Of a DNA stretch of 64,000 nucleotides, positions 1 to 12,990 are shown in pieces (position 1 is the stretch's first letter; each line of letters starts with the position of its first letter). The notes beneath the pieces were generated by a model. It was not told where the DNA came from. It saw only the letters and a list, made by a program, of their open reading frames with translations, and did not search any database. This stretch comes from Daphnia pulex (lineage: Eukaryota > Arthropoda > Branchiopoda > Diplostraca > Daphniidae): positions 7,254,001 to 7,318,000 of the forward strand of contig NC_060023.1 of the NCBI RefSeq assembly GCF_021134715.1. The letters are read 5' to 3'. Position numbers and translations under genes: made by a program.

Positions 1-1890
1 ACTCCATCATTATCTAGAAAAGGTCTGATAAGCCAATTCATTGCAACCAAAATTGAAGTGTCTGATGAAGTGTTAATTCGTGAATAATAAACGTGTTGAA
101 CAAAAAATAAATATATCTTTAATGGGAATGAAAATGTAAGGAAACAATAAAGTCTCACGTAAAAATCATTGTATTGAATGTATTATTGCATTTAGATTGA
201 CTCCTATACATTTATGTCAACTGTCAAAGAATACTTAGGGTTTGCTATGGGAAAGAATGCAATAATAAATATTCAAACTGCAGATATTTCCTAAGTGAAC
301 TACGATTAGACAGCATGTACATATTATCAATATTGACTCCGATTATCTGAAAAAATGTAAGACATTATTTTCACAGCATTAGGCCTACAAGTTTTTACCA
401 GCACAACTATTTTCATTTCAGAAATTCTGGATTAGGCCTTAGTTGATGTGGGAAGGAAATTTATTGTCAAAGAATTATTAAATTTAATAAACGGCTAGTT
501 ACCTTGACGCACTGATGCTTGACTGTGAAAAGGGTGATAGTTATCCAAAAACTTCACTGTCTTCCTTAGCATTACAAACCAAATTAGAAATATCAAGAAG
601 CTAAATGGCGTGTCCAGTGTCACTGGATGTGTAAACCACTTTCCATGTGGTTAAAATCTCGAGTACAATAAATACAACAAAAACAATAAGGAGATCTTTA
701 GTATTAATCAAGCAAGTTGATTTAGTGAGGGAGGTTTTACGGCTTTTCTTTTCCCACCACATTTTCTATATGTGAACGCCAAGCAAAGCAATCCTTTGAA
801 TTGGTTATACAACACATAAAACATACATCGTAATCTTTCTGAAGAGGATGGAATATGATGGAGTCATTGTTCGACACAACAGAGGAGAAAATGCTGAAGG
901 TAAAAAGCATAGTTAAAAGTTACTTCGGATTTACAATTTTATTTCTACATTCACTGTTGCCCACATAGCCGCAAGATAATTAAAAAAAAAAATTACTTGA
1001 AGAGAAAATTTCAATAAACCTGTTGAGCAGTGGACAGATATCGATAAAGAAGCAAGAAAAAGGAAACTCAATGAAAGGCGATACAGATGAGTAAGAAGGG
1101 AAAAATGAATTTTTCAGAGAAAAAGTTTGTCATTGTAAAATGTGTGTCATGTAAAAGTAGTCATGTAAAATGGTTGAAACTCAGAGTAGGATATCAGTGA
1201 TGCCTAGACCCCCATTGGTGGTACCAAGAGTGAATAGTGGTAACTAAACATAATCCCACCAACTATGAGGTCTTTCAAATGAAAAACAATTCCTCTAATG
1301 CTTGTGTAATTTGTGGTTTTATCAGCGTCTCTTAATATTTCACTATAAACTTTTCAAATGTTTGAATTCTGAACCAAAACGTCTCATCCATGACATAAGT
1401 TGGACGAGGAATTATGTTGAGGATCCTAGCGGAATAGCTTGTGATATTCAAATTGTCCTATTACAATAAATGTAACCGATAGTGTTGTAAATGAAACTGG
1501 TAATAAATTGTTACTGTGGTTCTTAGTTTCATTTCTTTACTTCAAAATTTTTTACTAACATATTTAAGACTAAATGAATTCCTTGTCAACTAGCTTACAA
1601 GAAGTTAAGGAAAATCCTTGCAATGATAAAACAATTCCCCTTTTTTTGTCTTTGGGGTCTGTCCCGGAGGATGAGAAGAAGGAGCTGCAGAAAGAATTGG
1701 AAACACACGTAACCTCTTACTGAAAAATGCCAGATTGAGGGAATTATACTAGGGAACCAGAGGTGCCAGTTTTAAAAACCATGCTTTACGTTAGTTTGTT
1801 GGAAATCTTCTGCTTCCATGACGACAGACATTCGTGTCGTCTGCACAACGTCATTCGTTTCGTTGTGCCGTGTTGTTGTTTTTGAGTTTG
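1..1890. other. AT-rich stretch without a recognised gene
   Basis: No open frame longer than about 60 codons resembles a known family on either strand. The sequence is AT-rich with many short A and T runs. I see no tRNA, no obvious terminal repeat and no splice-bounded coding pattern. It is probably old repeat-derived flank of the transposase relic that follows. Confidence 0.5.
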
Positions 1891-1891
1891 A

Positions 1892-4800
1892 AATATCGTG
1901 AGGTGTTCCGTGCCAAAATGTTCTTCTATGAGAGGAAGCTTAACTGCTTCAAAGACTCGCGTTTCTTATTTTTCAACACCAAAAGAGTCGTTGATGCTTA
2001 GTCAGTGGGAAAACAACATTGGGCTAATGGATGGTCAGCATCTTACTTCTAAATCCAAAGTGTGTGAACTTCATTTTGCAGAAAAAGATATTATTAAAGG
2101 AAAAACGGTTAAGAAATATGCCAGAGTTTCCTTTATCCTCCACAATATTGGAGATTGAATGCCAGTGCTGTACTCGTGCGTCTTTGTGGTAGTTCACTAA
2201 CATCTGACGTTGATGAACACCTATCCCCACATGCTTCAGAGGGTAAAGTGCATTTATTGAGTTACTGTGCTTTTTGCCAATGATGAATATTCTATCGTTC
2301 TTACAGGGACGACCAGCATTATGGTCATAGCTGTGAGAGAACCAACGAGTAGATTCGTACAATTGGGTGGAACTAACATCGTTAATTCTACCATTCAACA
2401 AAACGCTGGGGAAAAAAGAAACGCTGGGAAAAGCGACCGTTGCACATAGCTAACCAACCAACTGAATCAAATGCTGCAAAGCGGAATCGTTTAGAAAGGG
2501 CTACACTAAATGTTTCATCTGGTACTTCACCGCAAGTTGTAGGTTTTCCAAATGTATACATTTGATTGACTTAAATTGTTACATTTCTTTTGTTTTCGTT
2601 ACTAGGCTTCTGCGTCAATGGAACAACAAGCCATGCATATTGTAGTCTCCTTACACCAGGGAAAAGAAGCAGTTATAAACGTACCGTTACCATCATTCGC
2701 GTGGACCTGGGTCAAGGATACCGTTGCCAATAGATGGTCTTGTAGCGAATTCATGTCATTTGATGTGTCAACAGCTACATATGCAATCCGAAAACGTATG
2801 AAGATTAACTTCGAAACATTAAAAGTGGACCTATCCGTTTATGGGATGGAGTGTGCTACCCAAGATGTTATTCAAAAATCAATTACGATGAAATCCAACT
2901 TATCTGAAGCAAAAGCCCGTTTCAATGAAATGAAATTTTTTTCCGGTGTTTGGTTGGGTGACCATGACATCTCTAAATTAGCGGAAGTCAAGAATGGAAT
3001 TCTTAAACGCGGCACTTGGAGGGCACTTAGGTAACATTTTTTCCTAACGATAACCGACTGGCCAATAACCGAAGACACACTTGTACATCGTGTTCTTTTT
3101 TTTTTTCGAAAGACATTCAGAAAAGATTGAAACGGTTGACCTTTAGGCGCCGGACTTAGTAGTCTGCCAATTATTGTTACCAGACCAGACAACAGCTACT
3201 TGAACGGTTGCGATTACAATCTAGGCGCTTATTTAGCCAAGCGTAAAATAAGAATAGCGAGGCTTACTGTTAAGGTAAATTAAATTAAGAATATTTCACT
3301 ATGTGACCGTCATTGATTTCATTTACATTGTCTTACAGTTGCTGAAGAAGAAGATGAAGAAACTAGAGGAAGACTTCGAAAAACTTGACCATTCGAAAAT
3401 TGAGACGCTTGTAGCGGACGATGGTAACCTAACTGATACGGTGAATTGAACTCCCTCTTCAAGGTAAAGCACCGACCACACACAGCATTAACTTTGCAGC
3501 AATAAATGTACTAAACCCAATCTACTACACCCAACCTACTACACCCAATCTACTACACCCAGTCTACCACATCCAGTCTACTATACCCAATCTACTACAC
3601 CCAGTCTACTACGCCCAGTCTACTACGCCCAGTCTACAACGCCCAGTCTACTACGCCCAGTCTACTATGCCCATCCTACTACGCCCAGTCTACTACGCCC
3701 AGTCTACTACGCCCTGTTTACCCAGACTAACACCAGACTAATACAAGCATTCTACTTCCACCAAATTGGCACTTAGCTTAGTTTAGTTCTCATTTTGTGA
3801 TAAATTTGACACATTAAGTCTATTATTTGATCTTGCCGTGCGCTTGTTATGGTGTAAATATTCTAAGTATGTATGTGCATTGTGTACGCCATTTCGTGTA
3901 GTGCAATATAATTATTAATACTCTATTTGACTATGGTAATTCAACAGATAAGAGAACTATCCTGATGGTTTTGAAGAATGCAAAATGTTTGAATAAGAAA
4001 AGTATGCGGTACGATGCTGATTGGTTATAAGATTGTTTTATTCTACGTTAGAAGAGCAAGGCAGCCTATGACTAGTTATCAACATCCAAATTGATACCAA
4101 TCCCTCTCACAAATACTTTAAGGCTTCTTTTGAGTGGCATGTCTACCCATTTTGGGTACAACACCTTCGCACTCCAGGCAATGAAGCGGGCTCAGTCAGG
4201 TTTGCCAACCATCCAACGAGTGGGATCGCTTGTTTTTGACGAGATCTTAATCAAGGAGGCATAGAATTTCAATTGCAAGACCTTCAACCTCGATGGATTT
4301 TTGGATACGCTTTTTGAAAGGGGTTCTACTGTCCTGCCCTTCACATTCGTCTTGAAGATGAGTTGTTGGACACCGAGAAATCAAAACTTGCCGACCATGC
4401 ATTGGTATTTGTTTTCAGACCTAACATGGTCCCATGGATACAGCCTTTCGCTGTATTCGCATTAAAAAAAGCGACGTCCAGAGAAGACCTTTATCGCTTG
4501 GTTTTGAAAGCCCTTGTGCTGCTGGAAGAACACGGGGCAATTGTGGAATCAATAGTTTACGATGGTGTGGCAACCAACACGAAAATGTGGAGCTTGGCGG
4601 GTGTGTACGGCCATACCGACGATCGCGAGGCCATTCTCAACAATATCATGAAGCATCCAACAACGCAGGAGATGATATACTTTATGGGCGATGCTCCCCA
4701 TCTCATAAAATGCATCCGCAATCATATATTAAATAAACAACAAATGTCCAAGTAGTTATAATAATATTTTTATATTTACGAATTTTCTGATAATAACTAT

Positions 4801-5850
4801 TTTGCTACAGATGTCAAGGAAGCTTGCAAGCTTGACACTGCTTGACGCTGAAAATTGTCAGCTGGCAACATGTAAAAGAATTGTATGCCACTGACAGCTC
4901 AACTATTGCTGGACTACAAGCTTGTTCCTGATTGACCCCAGCTGTTCATATTCAACCGACTAATATGAAAAAAATGAATGTGTTGCTGGCGGCTCGAGTA
5001 AATAATACATAATCGTCTCGCTACATTTTCTTAAAACATAAATTATTTTACACCACAGGTGTTGTCTAAATCTGTCGCGGATTTATTCCAGTTTTATAGA
5101 ACGCAAGATAAAGATAAGGAGCTTGCTGAACGTTCCAGAGACAGTGAAGAGACTGAAGATTTTTTCCGTTTGATAAATGATACTTTCGATATCATAAACA
5201 GAAGATGCAAGAAATATGGCATCACCAGAGAAAACTGGGAAGGGCAAAAAGATGTTAGTATGCATTATCATTTAGTTTTTTAGTTCCCTTTTAATAATAT
5301 GAGCCTATATCCATCTATTACAGCGTCTCAAGGAGCTATTGAAAAATATAGTAGATTCTGAATACTATGCGGCTGGTGTAGAAGATGCCGAGGACGACTT
5401 GCTCTGTCCACCAGGAGATCCTGTTCCTGCTTTTGCCTCAGCACTCACGCTCTCCACCTTGAGAGTCAGCATCCTAAGCACTATTAATTTAGTAGATGAG
5501 CTACTCGATATGGGCTTCAAATTCGTGCTAACTGAGAAGTTTAACCAGGATTGCAATGAAGTAAGATATTCTTTTTACTTACTAACTTCTTCTTACTACT
5601 TCTGCTTCGGCCTGATTTTTCTAAAATTTAAGATTCTTGCAGAGATTTTCGTGATTATTTGGTCATGTGGAAGATCTTGTAATAAACCAAAGGCGTCTTC
5701 CTTCCTGGAGCTTTTCCAACTGCTGACACTATCCAACTAAACACAATGTTGGATCGAATGTGGTCGGAAAGGATAAAATGGTCCTACTGTCAATCTACAA
5801 GGACTGGTTGACAATTTTGTATAAAACAAATCAAAAACCTTTTGCCGCTA
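1892..5850 (+). pseudogene. P-element/THAP9-like transposase relic
   Basis: Broken DNA transposase of the P superfamily. A THAP zinc finger (C2CH) opens it at about 1895-2120, with the first Cys pair in RCSVPKC and the closing pair in VCELHF. A middle segment lies at 2600-3033. A Lys/Glu-rich coiled-coil-like exon at 3341-3448 ends in a stop. The RNase H-like core starts near 4190 with the family pattern SLVFDEILIKEA and continues at 4363-4755, where YDGVATN and GDAPHLIKCIRN match the usual catalytic blocks. Exon-like pieces at 5059-5265, 5324-5560 and 5641-5760 give the family C-terminal part, including GFKFVLTEKFNQDC. Damage: the THAP frame has ATC where ATG is expected (1895-1897), several in-frame stops interrupt the core, and the frame slips near 5740. 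The family call is from motif memory; the exon joins are tentative. Confidence 0.75.
3515..3716. repeat. 14-bp minisatellite
   Basis: About fourteen head-to-tail copies of a 14-base unit (consensus CCCAGTCTACTACG on the plus strand). Early copies read TACTACACCCAATC and later copies TACTACGCCCAGTC, so the array shows a gradient of variants, as expected from stepwise expansion. It sits between coding fragments of the P-like transposase relic. Confidence 0.9.
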
Positions 5851-6279
5851 AAAGAGCTCAAATGAAAGATGTACTACTGAAGAGGATTTTCATTGAGCTG
5901 GGGCCATGAATTACAGAAAGAAATAGCTCTACAGAAGTAAGCGATAACATAGTTTATTACATTAAGAGCTACCTGGTGTACTCTTTTGGTCAGAAAAAGA
6001 ATCAATGCACTAGTTTTTTTAAGTCAATGGCCGCGGAAAGCGGAAGAAGTCTGCCAGAAAATATGACAGCACTTACTCTAACTCATCTTATCTTATAAAC
6101 TTATCTTATAACTGATTAAAATCAAAGGGTTGGCTTGAATAGGAATCGCTAGAATTGTTTAATTTGCTGACTATTGTAGAAAAAAAAATTATCAATTTTT
6201 TTAATGAAAGCTGTGACGAGGCCCTACGGCCAATTCCTAAAAGGTGACGGTACCATCTCCTCTTAGACCATGAACCAGG

Positions 6280-8600
6280 TGTTCGCAGAATTCTTTTTAA
6301 AATGCAACACATCATACGAGATGTGGGCAAGACTCACACAGAAATATGAACAAAATGCTGCTGAAAATCTCTTTGTATGATTTGACTGTTACTATCAATA
6401 TACCTTCAACGAGAGTGACAATATAATGACCCATCTCGCCAAGATTGAAGGAATGGTCGGCCAACTAAGAGAATTAGGATCCACAATCGACGGCAATCAA
6501 GTTGTTTCAAAAGTTTTGATGACACTACCACCAAACTTATAGAGAATCTTGGGGCCTCCTAGCAACTGCAGACCAAACCAAAACTAATTTGATAGCTAAA
6601 CTCTTACTGTCAGAATCCATGCTGGAACATTTAAAAAATCAAGAACATGTCCAAAGCCAAGAAATATATATTGCTTTGATTGCTGCTAACTCAAGAAACT
6701 CTGGTCCCTATCGAATGAAATGCTCCATCTGTGGAATGAAAGATCACAATCATATTGATTGCCGGAACAAAAATAAGAGAGAATTTTTTAAACCTCGTGG
6801 GCCATAACCGTACAAGATACCACGAGTCAAATGTACATATTTCCACTATCAAAACCATGTATATGAAGATTGTCGCTCCCACAAGAGACAGTTTCTACGT
6901 TCAAAAAAGAAGAACAAAACAACTCCGTGGCCCACTTGCCATCCAAGCAGAAGGAAGAGTCTGACAGCGAAATGTTCAATCTCGAACACGCTTTGGTTTC
7001 ATTCAGTCTTGGAAAACTTGAGGTTGATGATTGCTTTGTGAATTCTGCCTCAATCGAACATATGACAGAACATCGTCATTACTTTACCTCTTTTGAGCCT
7101 ACTTCCTACAAATGGAATGTAAAAGGTATTGGTAGAGATAATTACCCACTAGAAGTGAAAGGAAAAGGCGATATTAAAATCAAAATCACTGTTGGTACAA
7201 ATGTTCATTACCAGATCCTTCAAGATGTTCTATATGTTCCTAGCATCGATGTGAACTTATTCTCCATCGACAAAGCAACAGATCGTGAAATTTCAGCCAT
7301 CTTTAAAAAAGATTCTGTGCGTATGTACCGTGTAATCAACCTCGAACTCATCGGCACGAGATCTAAAAATGATCTTTATCAACTTAATATGCTAGCAGTG
7401 TCGCCAGAAAGCTTAGATACATCTTCATCATCACAGACTGTACCAGGCACAAATTCACTTGCTTTCCCTGCTGTCCCCATGCCCATCATGCTGTTGTTAA
7501 GAAAAGGGAAGCGGCAAATTCTGTCATCGGACTCAGACTATTAAACGACCCAATCAATCCTGAACCGTGTAAAGGTTGTGCCCTAAATAAAAGTCATAGA
7601 CAGCCGTTCCCAACCAGTGGCCGTCGTCTTGCTACCAAAGTTGGTAAAATTGTGCATTCGGACCTTTGTGGTCCAATTAATGTTCAGTCCATAACTTGTT
7701 CACTGTACTATGTACTCTTTCAGGACAATGCGTCGGGTTTTTGTGTCATTTATTTTCTTAAAACCAAAAGTGAAACATTTAATTATGTTAAAATCTATAT
7801 TCCACGCATGTTAACTGAAACCGGTCACTGTATCTCAATTTTGCGTTCTGATAATGGTGGGGAATTTTTTTTATTGTGACTTTCAACTGTATCTTTCTAT
7901 AAATGGCATTCGTCACGAAACGTGTGCGCCCTACAAACCAGAGCAAAATGGAGTAAGTGAACATTGAAACATAACGCTCATGGAATCAGCAATGAGTAGT
8001 TTATTTGATATGGATCTACCTCGTGATCTGTGGGCAGAAGCAGCGAATACGTCAGTGTATGTTAATAATCGTGTTCACGACAGATCGAAAAATTCCAACC
8101 TGTTTTAGATTTGATATTTTCCCATGTCATGGCTTTAGATTTGGCCATGTCCCAAAATTAATTCGCCTGAAAGTCCCAAAACAAAGCCTGTTCTTCGTCG
8201 TTCCCTTCGCACCAGGACACCAAAAGTGATTCCCTCTTTCCTTGCAAAACCAAACGATCCAGACAATCTTTTCACTTATAACGATGCAATTTCAGGTAGT
8301 AATAGTAAAGAGCGGGTTACTGTCATGGTAACTGAAATGGAAGCTTTGAATCGCCTTAAGACATGGTCATTGGTGCCTCGCCCTTTGGATAGAAGGATTT
8401 ATTTCAATTTGATGTTTCATCTGCTTTTCTCTATGGTTAACTCAACGAAGAAATTTATCTTGCCAGAGGGCTTTTGTGTTTCCAGTAGGGAAGGAGATGT
8501 ATACCGACTACACAAAAGCCTATACAGCCTAAAACAAGCTGGAAGAGTATGGAATGCTAATTTTGACGGACTGGTAACCAACTTCGGTCTAATTCCCAGT
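6280..8600 (+). pseudogene. Copia-type LTR retrotransposon relic (gag-pol)
   Basis: Order of parts matches Ty1/Copia: gag, protease, integrase, reverse transcriptase. A gag region at 6283-6660 is followed by a CCHC zinc knuckle (CSICGMKDHNHIDC, near 6722-6763) and a degenerate second one at 6832-6873. The protease region near 7030 reads VNSASIEHM where a D-S-G-A-S core is expected. Integrase runs 7552-8090 with HSDLCGPI, LRSDNGGEF and PEQNGVSEH, so the three acidic residues can be traced across one frameshift and a stop. The reverse transcriptase start (8226-8590) keeps the EMEALNRLKTWSLVP and SLYSLKQAGRVWN blocks but lacks sequence between them and ends early. Stops and frameshifts occur throughout and no long terminal repeats were found. 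The element cannot be active as it stands. Confidence 0.85.
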
Positions 8601-8644
8601 GCCGCGTTTCCGTGTAGGATATGCGTAGGAAGTATCGCCTAAGA

Positions 8645-11600
8645 GTATCGTGATATTCAGCGATATACGGCGATATACGTAGTAGTAAGTGATAGTGCGC
8701 ACGAAGAGGCGATAGGTTTCAGCAGTACACAACCTATTTTGAGGCAGGAAACGTCAATACACAACAGTATTTTCTCCTCTTATCGTAGCCAAAGACCCAT
8801 GGCAGTATTCAGTGGGTAAATTTTGCCTGATCCGCAAAAGTGGTTCACAATTACTCAAAAGGGATTAATTTTGAAAATGATAACTCGAATATTGTGAAGA
8901 TCCATATACAATCTGATGATTACATTAGAGGAAATGATTTAGCATATGAACGATTGACAATCTAACTGCTGGAAAAAATGACAAGGCGGACAACACAAGT
9001 TATAGGTATTTAAATTTCATGTGTTTTATTAACATTTGAAATACAAAAGACCAGTAAAACAGAAATTCTAAATATTTAAGACTGTCTTTGCCCTCCCTCT
9101 TCATTCTGTTACATTTATTTCTCGCTGTCAACTCTTACATCTTCTGCCGTGGTGTCTTCCCGCTCTCCCAGTTTCAAAATACTTCATTCTATTTCTCACA
9201 TTCTTCGGAATCCAACTTTCCTACCCAATGAGTTTTTCCGTCCTATTTTTTCCTTTTTGTTAAATTAAGAACATGTAAATATTAGTAACGCCAATATTTT
9301 TCTTTTTCTTTACACTTAACTCTTCGTTCGCTGCTGCTGGAACAGGAATCCTTTACGCAGCTGTACCCGACTGTGATTACTTTTTTAACCAAAGTTGACA
9401 CCAATATTACGTCCTCCCAGGATTGCTACCAAAATGAAAACGGTAAGAAATTTTGAATGTAATATGTTTTTAGAGGTAATTGCTGTGTGTGTAAAGCAGG
9501 TGAGATTCTCCGGATTTTAAGGAGCATCTTCTGTAGCTTCTGATCGAGTCATGTGACTATCAGCATATAAAAAATAAAAATAATTGGTGCAAATTTTTAA
9601 TTTATGGTTTTTTGTACTTAAAGCTATTATGATTTCCTCTTTGGTGCTGGCCATCTTCTTCGTCGGGTTTGATGTTTGAAGGAGAAATGAAGTAATTGTA
9701 ATTTAACTGATGCCTATAAATACTAACTGAAAGGCAATTGCAAAAGGCCTTCGTAATATTTACAATCACTTCATTTTTCCTTCAGGAATTTCCGTTTCGT
9801 TAAACGTTTTTAAGACGGAAATTTCACCATCAGTAGAAAGCTGTTTGAATTTTTGCCGTTTAGCAACACCTTTCATTGTTGCAAACACTACTCTGAAAAA
9901 AAAACCGATAACTATTTTCATCAGTCAATCAAAAACAGTTCTATATTTTATTTTATTTTAATTTTACAGATTGGTACTGTTAGTATTGCATATATTCAAT
10001 AAGAAATATTACAAAAAGAAGTGTTACAGAAGAAATTTGCTCATGGACCAACAATGAAACATCTCAAATGTGTTGTCGATCTTGAGCCCGTAGGAAAATT
10101 TAAGCTAGTCCATTGTAAGGAATTAGCTAGCTATCATGCATACAGTTGCATAGATGGTTTCCCCTGGCATATGGGTTTTCTTTGGAACATACTTGCAGAT
10201 CACTGCTATGCGCTTAAACTGGTTATTCATTAAAATCCACAGGTAGGTATGATATGATGGGAAGGTAACGGAAGTACACTAGTGAGTTCCATATTTTTAT
10301 GATAAGCTAGTGTTTTCCCAAGCTTTAGGTCTTCTGTATTTATTAGCTTCCACCCCCCTCGTCGCCCAGTAAATTAAATACAATAAATGTTGATTTATGC
10401 TACCTTTTCTTTATTAACTGGTAACACTTCCTGGGTCAAATAGCAGATTGAAATGGCTTACATAAATGGGGTTGCAACTTTGAAAGATAATTTCAAAACA
10501 ATAATTAACTTAAATTATCTTAATTAACTTAAAAATAACAGGATCAACAAAAAAAAAGATATAACAGAGAAATAAAAATCTTTTACACAGGAAATCTGTA
10601 TCAGATAGCCCACAAATAGATATTGGTGGCCACGTATGCCAGCCTACTACATGTAAGTAATTAACTAGCCAAATGGATATGTATATCAATATTTATCCAA
10701 ACTGATTGCCGCACGCTAATGTTAACGATAAATTATCCCACGCGCGTGACGTGGCGGTTGGTCTTCTGTTCATTATTAATTTTATACATTTTGATGATAA
10801 ACAATAACAAAAAACAAGGAAAAAACTTTGAGGAAAATTATATTTTTAAACGCGTCAATGTTTTTTCTAAATATTTCTTCCAGGTGGGAATGATTTTACC
10901 ATTTTACGACGTCAATCACATGCATATTTTCGTGATGATTCAAAATGAAATTGCTAACTAAGCTTCACACATTTCATTCTATTGTGGGATTGCGTCATCG
11001 AGTCTTTGGGTGGCTGGGCCAAATAAGTAGCCGAGATATTGATCAATTATTATGCCCTCATGTGATTCAATAAAAGAAGAGAAGAGAAGAAGAGGTGAAC
11101 TCTTATTTTTACATACCTGGTGGCCGCTAAATTTTGTGTTAAATTGCCTTCTTTATGAATCTAACTAGACACTCGAATGAGAGGAAATGATAGTTGAAGA
11201 TTTTTCTCAAGAGAAGCTGTCTTCCAACTGCTGCACAAACATCCTGGTGTCCGGTTGTATGTGGTTAATCCAAAAATAAATATAGACTCACGAACTGATG
11301 AGCGTCGAGTTTTCCAATGTTCAATTTGCGCAGAAAAAATAAAATCCGAATAAAAAAAAACAAGTTTAATACGTTTTAAATGTTTTAAATAATTTGCTGA
11401 ACACTGTTGTTCGATTCTGGGAGAGAGAAAAAAATACACGTTGTGAGTCGAAAGTGGCCAGAGGCAACTGAAGGACCAGGCTTTTGGCTTTTTCTTTTTT
11501 CTCTCCCTGCCCCTCTTTTCCCTCCCTGCCTCTCCGTAACATTTATTTTTTCATTACTTTACACACACTCACACTAATCCACATGTAATGTACGCACACG

Positions 11601-11720
11601 CTCGCAGCTACACATGTGTTCAAAGTGTGTAGAAACTTAGTGTTCAGTGATTATTCTCCGTTTTCAGTGTCAAGTGAAGATTTGTTTTTTTTTGTGTTTT
11701 TAAGTGTTTCATAATCTTTT
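8645..11720. other. AT-rich stretch without a recognised gene
   Basis: Short open frames (10021-10233 plus and 11161-11439 minus are the longest) match nothing I recognise and lack convincing splice context. A pyrimidine-rich strip lies at 11470-11545. The rest is AT-rich filler, probably eroded transposon flank. Confidence 0.45.
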
Positions 11721-11727
11721 TTTTTAA

Positions 11728-12990
11728 ATGGCATCCGATCATTTAAAAGTCTTTTCTCTTTGGATGTCCCAACATTTTGAAGCAGTTGTTGCTCCTGAAA
11801 TTGTGCTGAAAGGTCAAGAATCTAAGAAGTGGCTCGATTGGTACTTTTCTAAACCGGAAAAACGAAAACTACAACAATTAAGTGAACATGTTGAACATCA
11901 TTCCAAGGATGTAGTGTTAAAAAAAGTACTGTACCCAGATTCATTAATGGAGTTTGCAAAATGCCATTCTATTGCAAAGAACTTGAGCTTTGGAAAATCG
12001 GAAAAATCTGTAATATGTGTAGTGGATTGAACATTAGACGATTTCTTTCAGTGCCATCCAAGGATATCAAATTTCACAATCAAAACTTCAAGACGGACCC
12101 AATTAACGAATTTCCATACGAATTTAGCTTCGTTGTTGGAAGACATACTGGTGGAAAAACGATGGACACAGCCCACCGTTTCCGAGCCGAAGTCTTGTAT
12201 AACAAATTGTAAGTTTCCCAATTTATTTGTTAGAATCTATAAGCGACCACTCAATTCCATAATTTTGATTTTAAGCAAATATATGGTAGAGTAGTGTCAC
12301 TTTTTTGGTATAGTTTGAAGGAAAAGGGAGAAATAAACAATAATTTCAGACAGAAGTACATTGCACATTTCGACGCGACGTAAGATCCTCCGTTTTTGTA
12401 ATGATAAGCTGCTGTTGCAATTCTCCAAATCTCCCGACGTGTTACCTGTGGGATTGCATTCTGGCAAAATATCACCCCGGTTCAAGGATTACAATTCTTC
12501 TGATCCATCCGGCAAACTTTACTGTCAGCCCGTTTGATTTCGTAAGATATAATTCCTTAAAAAAACCAACAACTACTTAAGTTAAAACAAACATTTCAGG
12601 CAGAGTTTTTACTTCTTGCCGAAAAATTTGGGATTCCTCCAGTTCCCTTTTGTTTTTCTACTACGGTTTGGGAGTAAAAATGACAACTGTATGATTTGCA
12701 ACCGTACCATGTCAGGCTTTTTTTTCTGGAGCAGAATTTCTGCATTCCATTGATGGTCGTGTCAATCCCTTTGTGCCACAAAGTAGCCCGACAGATTTTT
12801 AACTACAATGTATAACAGTAAAATTGTTTCCTTATAAATATAAGTTTGATTCATTGGGGGTTACCCAAGTGATTATTTTGAAACGAACAATATTATATCT
12901 TTTTTTTTTGTTTTTCAGAGTCAAATTCTCGTACTTATCGAGGAAAAGGAGGAAGATCACTTTGTCTGGAACCGATCTCCATCACTGATC
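11728..12990 (+). other. Unrecognised multi-exon-like coding relic
   Basis: I do not recognise this family. A frame opens with ATG at 11728 (starting MASDHLKVFSLWMSQHF) and runs to 12030. A second protein-like frame at about 12050-12209 contains PYEFSFVVGRHTGGKT and ends at a plausible donor. Three later blocks are each preceded by a TTTCAG or TTCAG acceptor and have protein-like composition: about 12351-12528 (containing FSKSPDVLPVGLHSGK), 12600-12675 (AEFLLLAEKFGIPPVPF) and 12919-12990 (ILVLIEEKEEDHFVW). The first two blocks do not join in frame, since the apparent intron between them is only about 42 bp. Either a frameshift has occurred or the model is wrong. Function unknown; it may be a decayed host or transposon gene. 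Confidence 0.35.

Noticed and set aside
3515..3716. CRISPR-like array
   Set aside because: Units are contiguous 14-mers without spacers, in a eukaryotic genome; it is a minisatellite.
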